DNA of 64,000 nt from Nannocystis pusilla (GTDB taxonomy: Bacteria; Myxococcota_A; Polyangia; Nannocystales; Nannocystaceae), in contig NZ_JAPNKE010000002.1 of assembly GCF_026626665.1 (NCBI RefSeq), forward strand, positions 2,295,204 to 2,359,203, in the 5' to 3' direction. The translations under genes were made by a program, and so were the position numbers. Numbering within the stretch: the stretch's first letter is position 1; each line of letters starts with the position of its first letter. The notes beneath the pieces are model-generated. The model was not told the origin of the DNA. It did no database searches and worked only from the letters and a program-made list of their open reading frames with translations. Below are positions 8,455-18,173 of the stretch, in pieces.

Positions 8455-10002
8455 TCAGGCGCGGTCGAGCGGCGAGGCGACGCCGGCGGCCTGGCGCAGC
8501 TCGCCGCGGACGATCGCGGCGGCCAGGGCCTCGGTCTCGGCGCTGGGGCTGCGGTCGCCGGTCCAGGGGCCGGCGTGGGCGCGGATGGCCGCGTGGACCC
8601 GGCGCAGCGGGGCGCTGGTCGAGTGCTCGCGCAGGTCGAGGCCGCGGGCGGCGGCGATCGCCTCGATGGCGAGCACGCGCGCGAGGTTGTCGACCACGCT
8701 CCGCAGCTTGCGGGCGGCGATCGGCCCCATGCTGACGTGGTCCTCCTTGCCGGCCGAGGTCGGGATGGTGTCGACCGAGGCGGGGAAGCTGAGCGACTTG
8801 CACTCGCTGGCCAGCGCCGAGGCGGTGACGTGGGCCATCATCAGGCCGCTCTCGACACCTGGCCTTTCGGCCAGGAAGGCCGGGAGGCCGCGCGAGGTCA
8901 CCGGGTTGAGCATGCGGTCGGTGCGGCGCTCGCTGATGGTGGCGAGGGTGGTGAGCGCGGCGGTCATGTGATCGAGGGGGAGGGCGACGGTGCCGGCGTG
9001 GAAGTTGCCGCCGCTCAGGACGTCGAAGCCGCCGCCCTCGTGCGCGAGCACCAGCGGGTTGTCGGTGAAGCTGTTGAGCTCGATGCGCACGGCGCCGGCG
9101 ACGTAGGCGAAGGCGTCGCGCGCGGCCCCGTGGACCTGCGGCATGCAGCGGAGGGCGTAGGCGTCCTGGACCTCGCCGCAGTCGCGGTGCGAGGCGCGGA
9201 GCGGCGAGTCGATGAGCAGGGCGCGGGCGACCGCCGCGCTCTCGCGCTGGCCGACGTGCGGCTTGCCGGCGTGGATCCGCGGGTCGGTGGCGGAGACGGT
9301 GCCGAGCAGGGCGTCGAGGCTGAGGCTGCCGACGATGTCGGCGGCGGCGATCAGCTCGGCGGCGTCGCACAGGGCGAGGGCGCCGACGGCGGTGGTGACC
9401 TGGGTGCCGTTGATGAGGCTCAGGCCCTCCTTGGGGCCGAGGCGCAGCGGGGTCAGGCCGGCGCGCGCGAGGGCCTCGGCGCCGGGGATGATCTGTCCTT
9501 CCGACCAGGCGAGGCCCTCGCCGATGGCGACCAGCGCGAGGTGGGCCAGCGGGGCCAAATCACCGCTGGCGCCGACGCTGCCCTGGCAGGGGACGACGGG
9601 GAGGACGTCGCGGGCGAGCATCTGCAGCAGGAACTCGGGGACGGCCGGCGACACGCCGCTGGCCCCGAGCGCGAGGGTGTGGGCGCGCAGCAGCAGCAGG
9701 GCGCGCACGACGTCGGCGGCGAACGCCGGACCCACCCCGGCCGCGTGGCTGCGCAGCAGGTTCTGCTGCAAGATCCCGAGCTCGTCGGGGGCGATCTTCG
9801 CGTCGGACAGGGCGCCGAAGCCGGTGTTGACGCCGTAGATGATCGCGCCGCCGGCCAGGGCCCGCTCGAGGTGATCCCGCGTCTGTCGCAGCTCGTCGCG
9901 CGCCTCGGTGGCGAGCGAGACGGCGGCGCCGCGGCGGGCAACAGCGTCCACGTCGCGCAGGGCTATCGTGTGGCCGATCACGACGGAATCAGGGCTCGTC
10001 AT
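8455..10002 (-). CDS. hutH: Histidine ammonia-lyase
   Basis: The 515-residue enzyme has all hallmarks of the MIO-containing ammonia-lyases: Tyr56 in IIYGVNTGFG, His86 in NLLRSHAAGVG (typical of histidine substrates), the self-cyclising Ala-Ser-Gly at 145-147 in GSVGASGDLAPL, and the HAL-type Glu in GKEDHVSMG. It deaminates L-histidine to trans-urocanate, the first step of histidine degradation, in the cytosol. Length matches HutH (about 510). ATG at 10002 gives the standard N-terminus; the frame is open further upstream but without family similarity. No hutU, hutI or hutG is adjacent. Two hairpin-like repeats lie within the gene (8858-8875 clear, 9493-9508 degenerate). Confidence 0.95.
   Translation of the reverse strand: MTSPDSVVIGHTIALRDVDAVARRGAAVSLATEARDELRQTRDHLERALAGGAIIYGVNTGFGALSDAKIAPDELGILQQNLLRSHAAGVGPAFAADVVRALLLLRAHTLALGASGVSPAVPEFLLQMLARDVLPVVPCQGSVGASGDLAPLAHLALVAIGEGLAWSEGQIIPGAEALARAGLTPLRLGPKEGLSLINGTQVTTAVGALALCDAAELIAAADIVGSLSLDALLGTVSATDPRIHAGKPHVGQRESAAVARALLIDSPLRASHRDCGEVQDAYALRCMPQVHGAARDAFAYVAGAVRIELNSFTDNPLVLAHEGGGFDVLSGGNFHAGTVALPLDHMTAALTTLATISERRTDRMLNPVTSRGLPAFLAERPGVESGLMMAHVTASALASECKSLSFPASVDTIPTSAGKEDHVSMGPIAARKLRSVVDNLARVLAIEAIAAARGLDLREHSTSAPLRRVHAAIRAHAGPWTGDRSPSAETEALAAAIVRGELRQAAGVASPLDRA
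8858..8875. repeat. Dispersed hairpin inside hutH
   Basis: Arms CCTGGCC and GGCCAGG, loop TTTC (GAAA on the coding strand), fully paired. The T-A pair of the consensus is replaced by G-C on both arms. It is translated as LAERPG. Confidence 0.75.
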
Positions 10003-10227
10003 GGCGAGGGAGCCTACCCCCGACGACCCCGAACCGTGTGCGCGGCCGGCAGGGAGGTGCCGCACGCGGCCGACGTGCATGCGGCAGCGCAGGCAACGGC
10101 GCTCGCGGGCGCGTCGGCCCGATCGCGCCGGCGAGCTCGCTCGCTCCAGCAGGTCGCGGCGGCGGCGCTCGGGGCAGGCCCTGTCTGCGTTGACCGCGCC
10201 GCGCTGCCCGCTTAGGCTGGGCCGGAC

Positions 10228-12441
10228 ATGAAGCGCTGCCCGGTCTGCGGCACGGAGTACCCCGTGTCTCAAGGCTTTTGCCCGATGGACGGCAACCCGC
10301 TGGCCGAGGAATCGAGCGGGCGCACGAACCAGGACTGGCGGGTCCCGGCGCGTGCGTCCGAGAGCCCGGTGGCAGAGGCTGCGGTCCAGGTGGCGGACTC
10401 GCGCTCACCCGCCCGCACCGTGCTCGCGTTGCGCCCGCCCGTTGGGCCAGGTCCTCAGGGGCAGGTCCCAAAGGCCAGCAATGGCGGCGCCGCATTGATG
10501 CAGGCGCCGTCGGCCGCGGCGGTGCCGGTCGAGCAGTCGCTGCCGAACGGGGCGTTCTTCCCGGCGGGCGGGCTGTCGCGGCCGAAGAGCGAGGCGCTCA
10601 AGGCGGCGCCGCCCGAGGAGGCGCTGGTCGGTCGCGTGCTCGACCAGCGCTATCGCATCGAGGAGCCGATCGGGTTCGGCGGCATGGGCGTGGTCTACAA
10701 GGCGCGCCACGTCATCATCGACAAGCCGCTGGCGATCAAGCTGCTGCGCCAGGAGCACGCGACGCAGGCCGACATCATCAAGCGCTTCTTGCTCGAGGCG
10801 CAGGTGGCGTCGCGGGTCAAGCACCCGAACATCGTCGACATCAGCGACTACGGCCAGATCCCGGGCGGCACCGCGTACTACGCGATGGAGTTCCTGACCG
10901 GCGAGACGCTGGCGGCCCGCATCGATCGCGGCGGTCGGCTCGAGCCGCAGCTGGCGCTCGAGATCGCGGCGCAGATCCTGGCCGGGCTGCAGGCGGCGCA
11001 CGCCGGCAAGATCATCCACCGCGATCTCAAGAGCGAGAACATCTTCCTGTGCGACGGGCCCGACGGCGGGCTGCAGATCAAGATCCTCGACTTCGGCATC
11101 GCCCGCGTGCGCGACAAGAAGACGCGGCTCACCGCCAACGGGGCGCTGATCGGCACGCCGGCGTACATGTCGCCCGAGCAGGCGCAGGGCCAGGACGCCG
11201 ACGAGCGCTCCGACCTCTACGCGTTCGGCGTGATCCTGTTCGAGATGCTGGCCGGGCGCGTGCCGTTCAAGCTGGCGACCGTGGCGATGGTGTTGTCGGC
11301 GCAGATCTTCGACACGCCGCCGGGGCTGCGAGAGGTCGAGCCGCAGGCGCCGGACGTGCCGAACATCGAGCGGCTGATCCGCCTGCTGCTGGCGAAGAAC
11401 CGCGACGAGCGGCCGCAGACCGCGGCCGAGGCGCTGAGCTTGCTGAAGGCGGCGGCCGAGCTCGACGCGGCGCCCAACGCGGGCCGCGGACGCCGGCCGA
11501 CGGTGACGCTCGGATCGTGGGGCGTGGCCGAGGGCAACGTGCAGACGACGGCTCGCGGCGAGACGCCGGTGCCGCCCGCGGCGCCGGACTCCGACGAGCT
11601 GGGCGACGCGGCGACGACCCGGGCGGTGTCGCCGTCGGGGCGGATCGAGCGGCGGCCCAGCGTGATCGTCCAGCACGGGACGCACGTCGAGCGGATCGCC
11701 GCGCCGCCGACGAGGGCGCAGACCGGCGAGATCCCAGGGCGCCCGCCGATCACCGGCCTCATGCCTGCGCCCCGAGCGGCGAACGGCGGGCCGCCGACGC
11801 TGCTCATCGTCGCGGCCGCGGCGAGCATCGGCGCCGCGCTCACGGTGACGCTCTACAAGCAGTACTACCGCAAGCCTCAAGCTGCGCAGCCCGCCGTGAC
11901 GGCGCCGGCCGTGCTGCCGCTGCCGCCGGAGCGGGTCAACCTGACCTTCGAGTCGGATCCGCCGGGGGCCAAGGTGCTGCGCGACGGGGTCGAGGAGCTC
12001 GGGGTGACGCCGTTCGTGTTCGCGGTCGATCCCCAGGGGCCGCTCCGCCGATACGTGTTTCGCCTCGCAGATCACCAGGACACGGCGACCGAGGTCGCAC
12101 CGGGCAAGTCTCACGAGAAGGTGCGCGTGGTCATGCGACCCCTGCCGCCTCCGGCGCCGCCGCCGAGCCCGCCCGTGGAGCCGGTCCCCGCGGTCGTGGA
12201 CACCTCGCCGACAACGACGCCGGCAGCGCCAGCGCCAACGCCCGCGCCCGCCGATGCAAAGACGGGCACGAAGACGCCGAAGGGGAATGCCAAGCCGCCG
12301 CTGCCGTCCAAGACCCCGGCGACGGAGACCACCCCGGCGCAGCTACCGGAGCAAAAGTCGGCGGAGCAAAAGTCGCCGGAGCCGGAAGCCGAAGAGAGCG
12401 ACATCGGCGAGCTGAAGAACCCGTTTCCCAAGAAGAAGTGA
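10228..12441 (+). CDS. Membrane Ser/Thr protein kinase with N-terminal zinc ribbon and PEGA-like domain
   Basis: The 737-residue protein starts MKRCPVCGTEYPVSQGFCP, a CxxC...C zinc-ribbon-like knuckle. A disordered stretch leads to a Hanks-type kinase domain at about 141-400: Gly-rich GFGGMGVVYKA, Lys171 in AIKLL, catalytic IIHRDLKSEN, DFGIAR and GTPAYMSPEQ. After a linker comes one transmembrane segment at about 525-545 (LLIVAAAASIGAALTVTLY), then a PEGA-like module (LTFESDPPGAKVLRDG) and a Pro/Ala/Lys-rich tail. The kinase is therefore cytosolic with an envelope-facing C-terminus. It lies 91 bases upstream of a second kinase on the same strand; the pair may form one transcription unit. It is divergent from hutH. 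Confidence 0.93.
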   Translation: MKRCPVCGTEYPVSQGFCPMDGNPLAEESSGRTNQDWRVPARASESPVAEAAVQVADSRSPARTVLALRPPVGPGPQGQVPKASNGGAALMQAPSAAAVPVEQSLPNGAFFPAGGLSRPKSEALKAAPPEEALVGRVLDQRYRIEEPIGFGGMGVVYKARHVIIDKPLAIKLLRQEHATQADIIKRFLLEAQVASRVKHPNIVDISDYGQIPGGTAYYAMEFLTGETLAARIDRGGRLEPQLALEIAAQILAGLQAAHAGKIIHRDLKSENIFLCDGPDGGLQIKILDFGIARVRDKKTRLTANGALIGTPAYMSPEQAQGQDADERSDLYAFGVILFEMLAGRVPFKLATVAMVLSAQIFDTPPGLREVEPQAPDVPNIERLIRLLLAKNRDERPQTAAEALSLLKAAAELDAAPNAGRGRRPTVTLGSWGVAEGNVQTTARGETPVPPAAPDSDELGDAATTRAVSPSGRIERRPSVIVQHGTHVERIAAPPTRAQTGEIPGRPPITGLMPAPRAANGGPPTLLIVAAAASIGAALTVTLYKQYYRKPQAAQPAVTAPAVLPLPPERVNLTFESDPPGAKVLRDGVEELGVTPFVFAVDPQGPLRRYVFRLADHQDTATEVAPGKSHEKVRVVMRPLPPPAPPPSPPVEPVPAVVDTSPTTTPAAPAPTPAPADAKTGTKTPKGNAKPPLPSKTPATETTPAQLPEQKSAEQKSPEPEAEESDIGELKNPFPKKK

Positions 12442-12532
12442 CGGGTCGATCGTGAGGTCCGGGGGCGAATGGCCCAGTACCCGGACCGGCCAGTAAGGTG
12501 GTAAGCACGCGGGCAGCCGGAGCATTGCGGAC

Positions 12533-14233
<1,701 letters not shown>

Positions 14234-14371
14234 AGCGGCGGGCGTGTCCGAGAGGGCATGCTCGAAAGGACAGGCGAGCGGCTGCTGTCGTCTCGGGCAT
14301 GTCGGCAGAGACATGCTCCTTGGGACCTGTCGTGAAGGGCATGTCTATTAAGACATGCCCTTCGTGCCATG
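14234..14371. repeat. Hairpin-repeat cluster between kinase and FAD-enzyme genes
   Basis: This 138-bp convergent gap is almost entirely made of family members: a mixed copy at 14257-14274 with loop GAAA, GCATGTC with GACATGC at 14297-14316 (6-nt loop), degenerate half-sites to 14332, and a perfect 13-bp stem at 14334-14363 (GAAGGGCATGTCT, loop ATTA, then its complement). The last could act as a bidirectional terminator for the convergent genes, although no T-run follows. Confidence 0.8.
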
Positions 14372-17300
14372 TCAGGCGGCCCACACCACGTCGGCGGCGC
14401 CGATCGTGAAGTCGAGCTCGGTGTAGAAGGTCGCCAGGGCGGGCACGCGAGCGCGCTCGGGGTCGCCGCCCTCGGGGCGCAGGCCGAGCTCGCCGAGCAG
14501 GCCGGAGCGGCGCAAGATCCGGAGCTGCAGCGCTCCGGGCAGCTGCGCGGCCACCCGCGGGGCGCCGGCGCGGGTGCAGGGGGCCTCGACGATCGCCTGG
14601 TAGCAGGCGCGGTCGCAGGCGGCGGCGTCGCGGTACTGCTTGAGGAACACCATGCGCAGGCCGCCTGTCCGAAGGGTCAGGGTGAGCGCGCGCAGCAGGC
14701 GGAGCTGGCCGGCCAGGTCGACGCCGCGGCTGGCCAGCCACGCGGGGTCGAAGCCGGAGCGGAGGGCGTCGGCGAGCGAGCGGACGCGGCTCCTCGCGCT
14801 GCCGTCGAGGCGGGCGTCGATCAGCCGCTCCTCGCGCCAGGCGCCGCTTTGGCCGGTCGCGGGCGGCATCCAGGTGTCGACGCGCAGCTCGACGGCGCCG
14901 GTCGGGGCGGTCGGGAAGCCGAGGGTCGCCTGGCCTTTGGGGAAGCCGAGGACCTCACGCCCGCCGAGGAGCGCCGCGCCGAGGTCGACCCAGAGGTACG
15001 GCATGTACACGGCGACGCCGACGGGTCTCAGCTTGCCGGCCCGCCGCTCGCACACCGCGACCGGGACGAGGAAGCCGAAGTCGCGCTCCGGCACCACGCC
15101 GGGGGCGTCGACGGCCGACAGCGCGTGGTTGTGCTGGGCGTAGAACACCGCCGAGGGGCCGAGCGGGAGGTAGCAGCGCTCGGGGTTGAGGCCGAGGTGG
15201 CGCTCGCACAGATCGGCGAGGCGCTCGGGATCGGCGGCGAGGACGGCGGCGTACATGGCGGTGGCCCGCGCCTCGTACGGCGGCGAGGTCGACTCGTTGA
15301 GCGCGCGCTGGATGTAGCGCGGCCGCTCGCGCACGGGGGTGGGCGCAGGGCCGGGCGCCGCGCGGCCAGCCAGTCGTCGTGCAGCGCGAACGCCTCGCCG
15401 CTGATGACCTGGGCCGCGCGGATGCCCGACATCGTCGCGCCCTCGACGCAGCCGAGGTTCATCGGGTTCATGGTCCAGTCGCCGCACAGGACCAGGTTGT
15501 CGTAGCCGGAGGCGCCGGCGTCGAGGCGGTGGAAGGTGCTGCCGCAGATCGATCGCACGTAGCGGTCGGACGGGTTGAGGCACGGGCTGAAGTGCTGCCA
15601 GTCGAGCGGGTCGACGCCGGCGTCGGTGCTGACGAGGCGGCGGTGATCGAGGCCGCCGCCGGGCTTCTGCGCGGCCGGCCACAGGTGCGCGCTGCGGGTC
15701 CGGAGGTGCTGTTCGACGAGCGTCCGGATCCGGTTGGTCTGACGCGCGCAGTAGCCGTCGGCGTCCTCGCGGCGGACCGGCGGCTCCTCGTTGTCGTCCA
15801 TCGCGGCGGTGAGGTAGGCGCAGCTGCCCGCAAGGACATGTCCCGGGAAGCTCTCGCGCGGCAAGAGGTGGCTCATGTCGGCCCAGGTGTCGAGCGGCAT
15901 GGCGTAGGGGATCACGACCGGCGGCGGCATGCCAGCCGGTCGAGGCCAGGTCGCCGCGGAACCACAGCTGCGCCGATGCGGTGTGGGTGGTCTTGACCGC
16001 GCGCACCATCGCGGCGAAGCGCGGGTTGTTCGGGTCGGCGATCATCTCGGCGCACAGGGCCGGCACCGCGCCGAGGCCGATGCCGAGCAGCACGCGGTCG
16101 AAGTCGCGGCCGGCCTGGAGCACCAGGGGCTCCTGCGCGTCGGGCCACTGCGTGCCCCAGTCCTCGAGGTTCTCGCCGCTGCGCGCGAGCGCGTCGCCGT
16201 TCTCGAGCTGATCGTAGAGCGGCTCGCTCGGCCAGCAGGGCAGGCCCTTCACGTCGTAGAGCGGCTCGTACTCGCGGTCGCCCGCGACCGCGATCGGGCG
16301 CCCGAACACGACCTCGTCGACGCGGCTGCGATCGGCCGACAGGTGCAGCGCGTCGGCGCGGTGGAAGAAGCGGAACTTGACCCCGCGCGCGCGCAGGACC
16401 AGGTAGAGCGGCGCGAACACGACGTCGCCCATGCCGGCCTGCATCTTGTAGAAGAGCGCGCCGCGGTAGGTGTAGAGCATGCGCAGCGTCCAGTGCAGGG
16501 CCGTGCCGGCGCCGATCTCCTGGTCGGCCATGTACGCGCCGGCGTAGACACCCGCGACCGTGGAGGCGGCGACCGCCTCGTCGCTGGCGCCGTGACGACG
16601 CAGCCAGGCGCGGAAGTCCTCGTGGTCGAGGCGGAGCCAGTCGACGGCTGTCTCTTCGACCAGGCGGTCGGCGATCATGCCGCGGATCATCGCCAGGGTG
16701 ACGTCGACGGCGGTCCAGGCGACGCGCAGGTCGGGGCGGCGCCCCAGCAGCGGCGCACACAGGCGCCAGGTCCAGCGCGAGAAGGCGAGCAGGCGGCCGA
16801 GCACGGCCTCGCGGCGGACGACCAGCAGGCCGTCGCCGGGGCGCTGGAGGAACTCGCCGAGCTCGCCGAGCAGGCCGGCGACGCCGCGTCGCAACAGCCG
16901 CAGGGCGGCGCGATCGCTGCGCGTGGCCGCGGGGTTCTTCAGCAGCGGCTGCTCGTCGAACAGGTCGAGGAGGAAGGTCAGCATCTTCGGGATGAGCTCC
17001 GCCGGCGTGGGCGTGGCGGCGCCGAGACCCGGCCGCTCCTCGTTGCGCGGGAACAGCAGCGGCTGGTGCTGCCACTGTCCGCCGCGCTGCTCCTCGAACA
17101 CGACCAGAGAGTGGGGATGGAACGCGTCCTCGAGGGTGCGCAGCGGGGCGCCCTCGGGCCGATCGAGCTCCTCGTAACAGCGGCGCAGGACCGAGAAGGC
17201 GTTGTCGTAGAAGCCGTAGAAGAGGTGGAGGCCGTGCTCCTCGATGCGATCGAAGCGCCTCTGATTGCGCCCGCTGGCTCCCTTGCCGCCGAGCCGGTGG

Positions 17301-17434
17301 CCCATTTGATAGACGGTGATGTCGTACCGCTCGCGCCAGTCGGGGCGCGAGGTCAACTCGAAGACGGTGGTGAGCGCAGCCATGCCGCCGCCGACGACCA
17401 CGATCCGCTCGGGCTTGCTAAGTGAAATAACCAT
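14372..17434 (-). CDS. FAD-dependent amine-oxidase-like protein fused to an acetoacetate-decarboxylase-like domain (two frame breaks)
   Basis: About 1020 residues. The N-terminus has the dinucleotide-binding motif RIVVVGGGMAALTTVFEL and the FAD-enzyme sequence HRLGGKGASGRN, typical of amine oxidase/carotenoid-desaturase-like flavoproteins; the flavin part ends with LVLCGDWTMNPMN and GCVEGATMSG near residue 690. The last 300 residues contain GREVLGFPKGQATLGFP, which resembles the active-site region of acetoacetate decarboxylase-like proteins. It could act on a lipid or polyketide-like substrate; no reaction is assigned. The frame changes near 15930 and returns near 15360, and coding character continues throughout, so consensus errors are likely. 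Hairpins sit at 14664-14681 and 15824-15839. Confidence 0.8.
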   Translation of the reverse strand: MVISLSKPERIVVVGGGMAALTTVFELTSRPDWRERYDITVYQMGHRLGGKGASGRNQRRFDRIEEHGLHLFYGFYDNAFSVLRRCYEELDRPEGAPLRTLEDAFHPHSLVVFEEQRGGQWQHQPLLFPRNEERPGLGAATPTPAELIPKMLTFLLDLFDEQPLLKNPAATRSDRAALRLLRRGVAGLLGELGEFLQRPGDGLLVVRREAVLGRLLAFSRWTWRLCAPLLGRRPDLRVAWTAVDVTLAMIRGMIADRLVEETAVDWLRLDHEDFRAWLRRHGASDEAVAASTVAGVYAGAYMADQEIGAGTALHWTLRMLYTYRGALFYKMQAGMGDVVFAPLYLVLRARGVKFRFFHRADALHLSADRSRVDEVVFGRPIAVAGDREYEPLYDVKGLPCWPSEPLYDQLENGDALARSGENLEDWGTQWPDAQEPLVLQAGRDFDRVLLGIGLGAVPALCAEMIADPNNPRFAAMVRAVKTTHTASAQLWFRGDLASTGWHAAAGRDPLRHAARHLGRHEPPLAARELPGTCPCGQLRLPHRRDGRQRGAAGPPRGRRRLLRASDQPDPDARRTAPPDPQRAPVAGRAEARRRPRSPPPRQHRRRRRPARLAALQPVPQPVRPLRAIDLRQHLPPPRRRRLRLRQPGPVRRLDHEPDEPRLRRGRDDVGHPRGPGHQRRGVRAARRLAGRAAPGPAPTPVRERPRYIQRALNESTSPPYEARATAMYAAVLAADPERLADLCERHLGLNPERCYLPLGPSAVFYAQHNHALSAVDAPGVVPERDFGFLVPVAVCERRAGKLRPVGVAVYMPYLWVDLGAALLGGREVLGFPKGQATLGFPTAPTGAVELRVDTWMPPATGQSGAWREERLIDARLDGSARSRVRSLADALRSGFDPAWLASRGVDLAGQLRLLRALTLTLRTGGLRMVFLKQYRDAAACDRACYQAIVEAPCTRAGAPRVAAQLPGALQLRILRRSGLLGELGLRPEGGDPERARVPALATFYTELDFTIGAADVVWAA
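14664..14681. repeat. Dispersed hairpin inside CDS
   Basis: Arms CCTGTCC and GGTCAGG, loop GAAG, one mismatch. It is translated as LRTGG in the decarboxylase-like domain. Confidence 0.7.
15824..15839. repeat. Dispersed hairpin inside CDS
   Basis: Arms CTGCCC and GGACAT, loop GCAA, a GNRA-type tetraloop. It is degenerate in the outer pair. Confidence 0.5.
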
Positions 17435-17547
17435 CGCCGAAGTCAGCGGTGCGGCGCGGCCTCACAGATCATCGTGGCGAGACGCGAGGAAAGTCCGCTC
17501 GCACGGCGTGCTCGGAGAGGTCGCTGCGGTCGCGCATCGCCGATGTT

Positions 17548-18063
17548 TCACCGACGCGAGCGAAAGTTCGGCGTCGGCACAGAGCTGGGGAGCATGGATC
17601 GATCGTGTTCGACCTCGCGCCATCCTTCGACATGACCAGCGGTCCGGCCCGAGAGTGTGGCGCAGCGCGCGAGGCGGGTTCCAATCTGCCCGAACGGACA
17701 GGTGGAGTTCCGGGCAGCGCGCTCGCAGACCATCGCGTGCGCCGCGGCGGCGCGGGCCTCGGCGGCGCGGTAATCGGCCCGAATCGCGTCGCCCATCTCC
17801 GGCCAGAGCGCACACATCGGGTCGGCTGCGAGCGCGTGCTGGATCGCCGCATCGACGCTCCCGGCTGCGCGGATCTCTTTCGACCGCAGCGCGGCGGCCT
17901 GCTTCGCCAGGCCGAACAGCGCGAGATAGAAGGGCGTCCGCTCGAGCGGCGTGTCTCGCTCGACGCCTGCGAACAGCGCGTCCAGGGCCGCGGGAGACAG
18001 ACAGAACGAGTAGTGCGCCCGCCAGAAGCCGGCGTGCTCGAGGAGGTCGGCGGGCCGCATCAC
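17548..18063 (-). CDS. Hypothetical protein, possibly 3'-degenerate
   Basis: A 171-residue frame starting MMRPADLLEHAGFWRAHYSF. The first 125 residues look genuinely coding: alpha-helical, Ala-rich, with LERTPFYLALFGLAKQAAAL and ALWPEMGDAIRADYRAAEAR. The rest begins with STCPFGQIGTR, the translation of a hairpin repeat, and then becomes Arg/Ser-rich without clear coding bias. The original stop may have been lost when the repeat arose, or a frame error follows it. I recognise no family. It lies between the FAD enzyme and the large kinase, both on the same strand. Confidence 0.55.
   Translation of the reverse strand: MMRPADLLEHAGFWRAHYSFCLSPAALDALFAGVERDTPLERTPFYLALFGLAKQAAALRSKEIRAAGSVDAAIQHALAADPMCALWPEMGDAIRADYRAAEARAAAAHAMVCERAARNSTCPFGQIGTRLARCATLSGRTAGHVEGWREVEHDRSMLPSSVPTPNFRSRR
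17686..17701. repeat. Dispersed hairpin near a gene 3' end
   Basis: Arms CTGCCC and GGACAG, loop GAAC, with one C-A mismatch. It coincides with the point where the hypothetical gene loses coding character. Confidence 0.7.
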
Positions 18064-18173
18064 GCGGCTCGAGGATAGTCGGGTCGGTCGCGGCCGGGTG
18101 CAGAGAACGACGCGGTCCCGTCGTGAGCGCGAGGGCCTGCGATCGCCTGGCGGCGCCGTTGCGAAGGAGGTAC

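Noticed and set aside
10003..10272. N-terminal extension of hutH to 605 residues
   Set aside because: The frame is open upstream but the 90 residues are Arg/Ser-rich without HutH similarity; the ATG at 10002 gives the family N-terminus.
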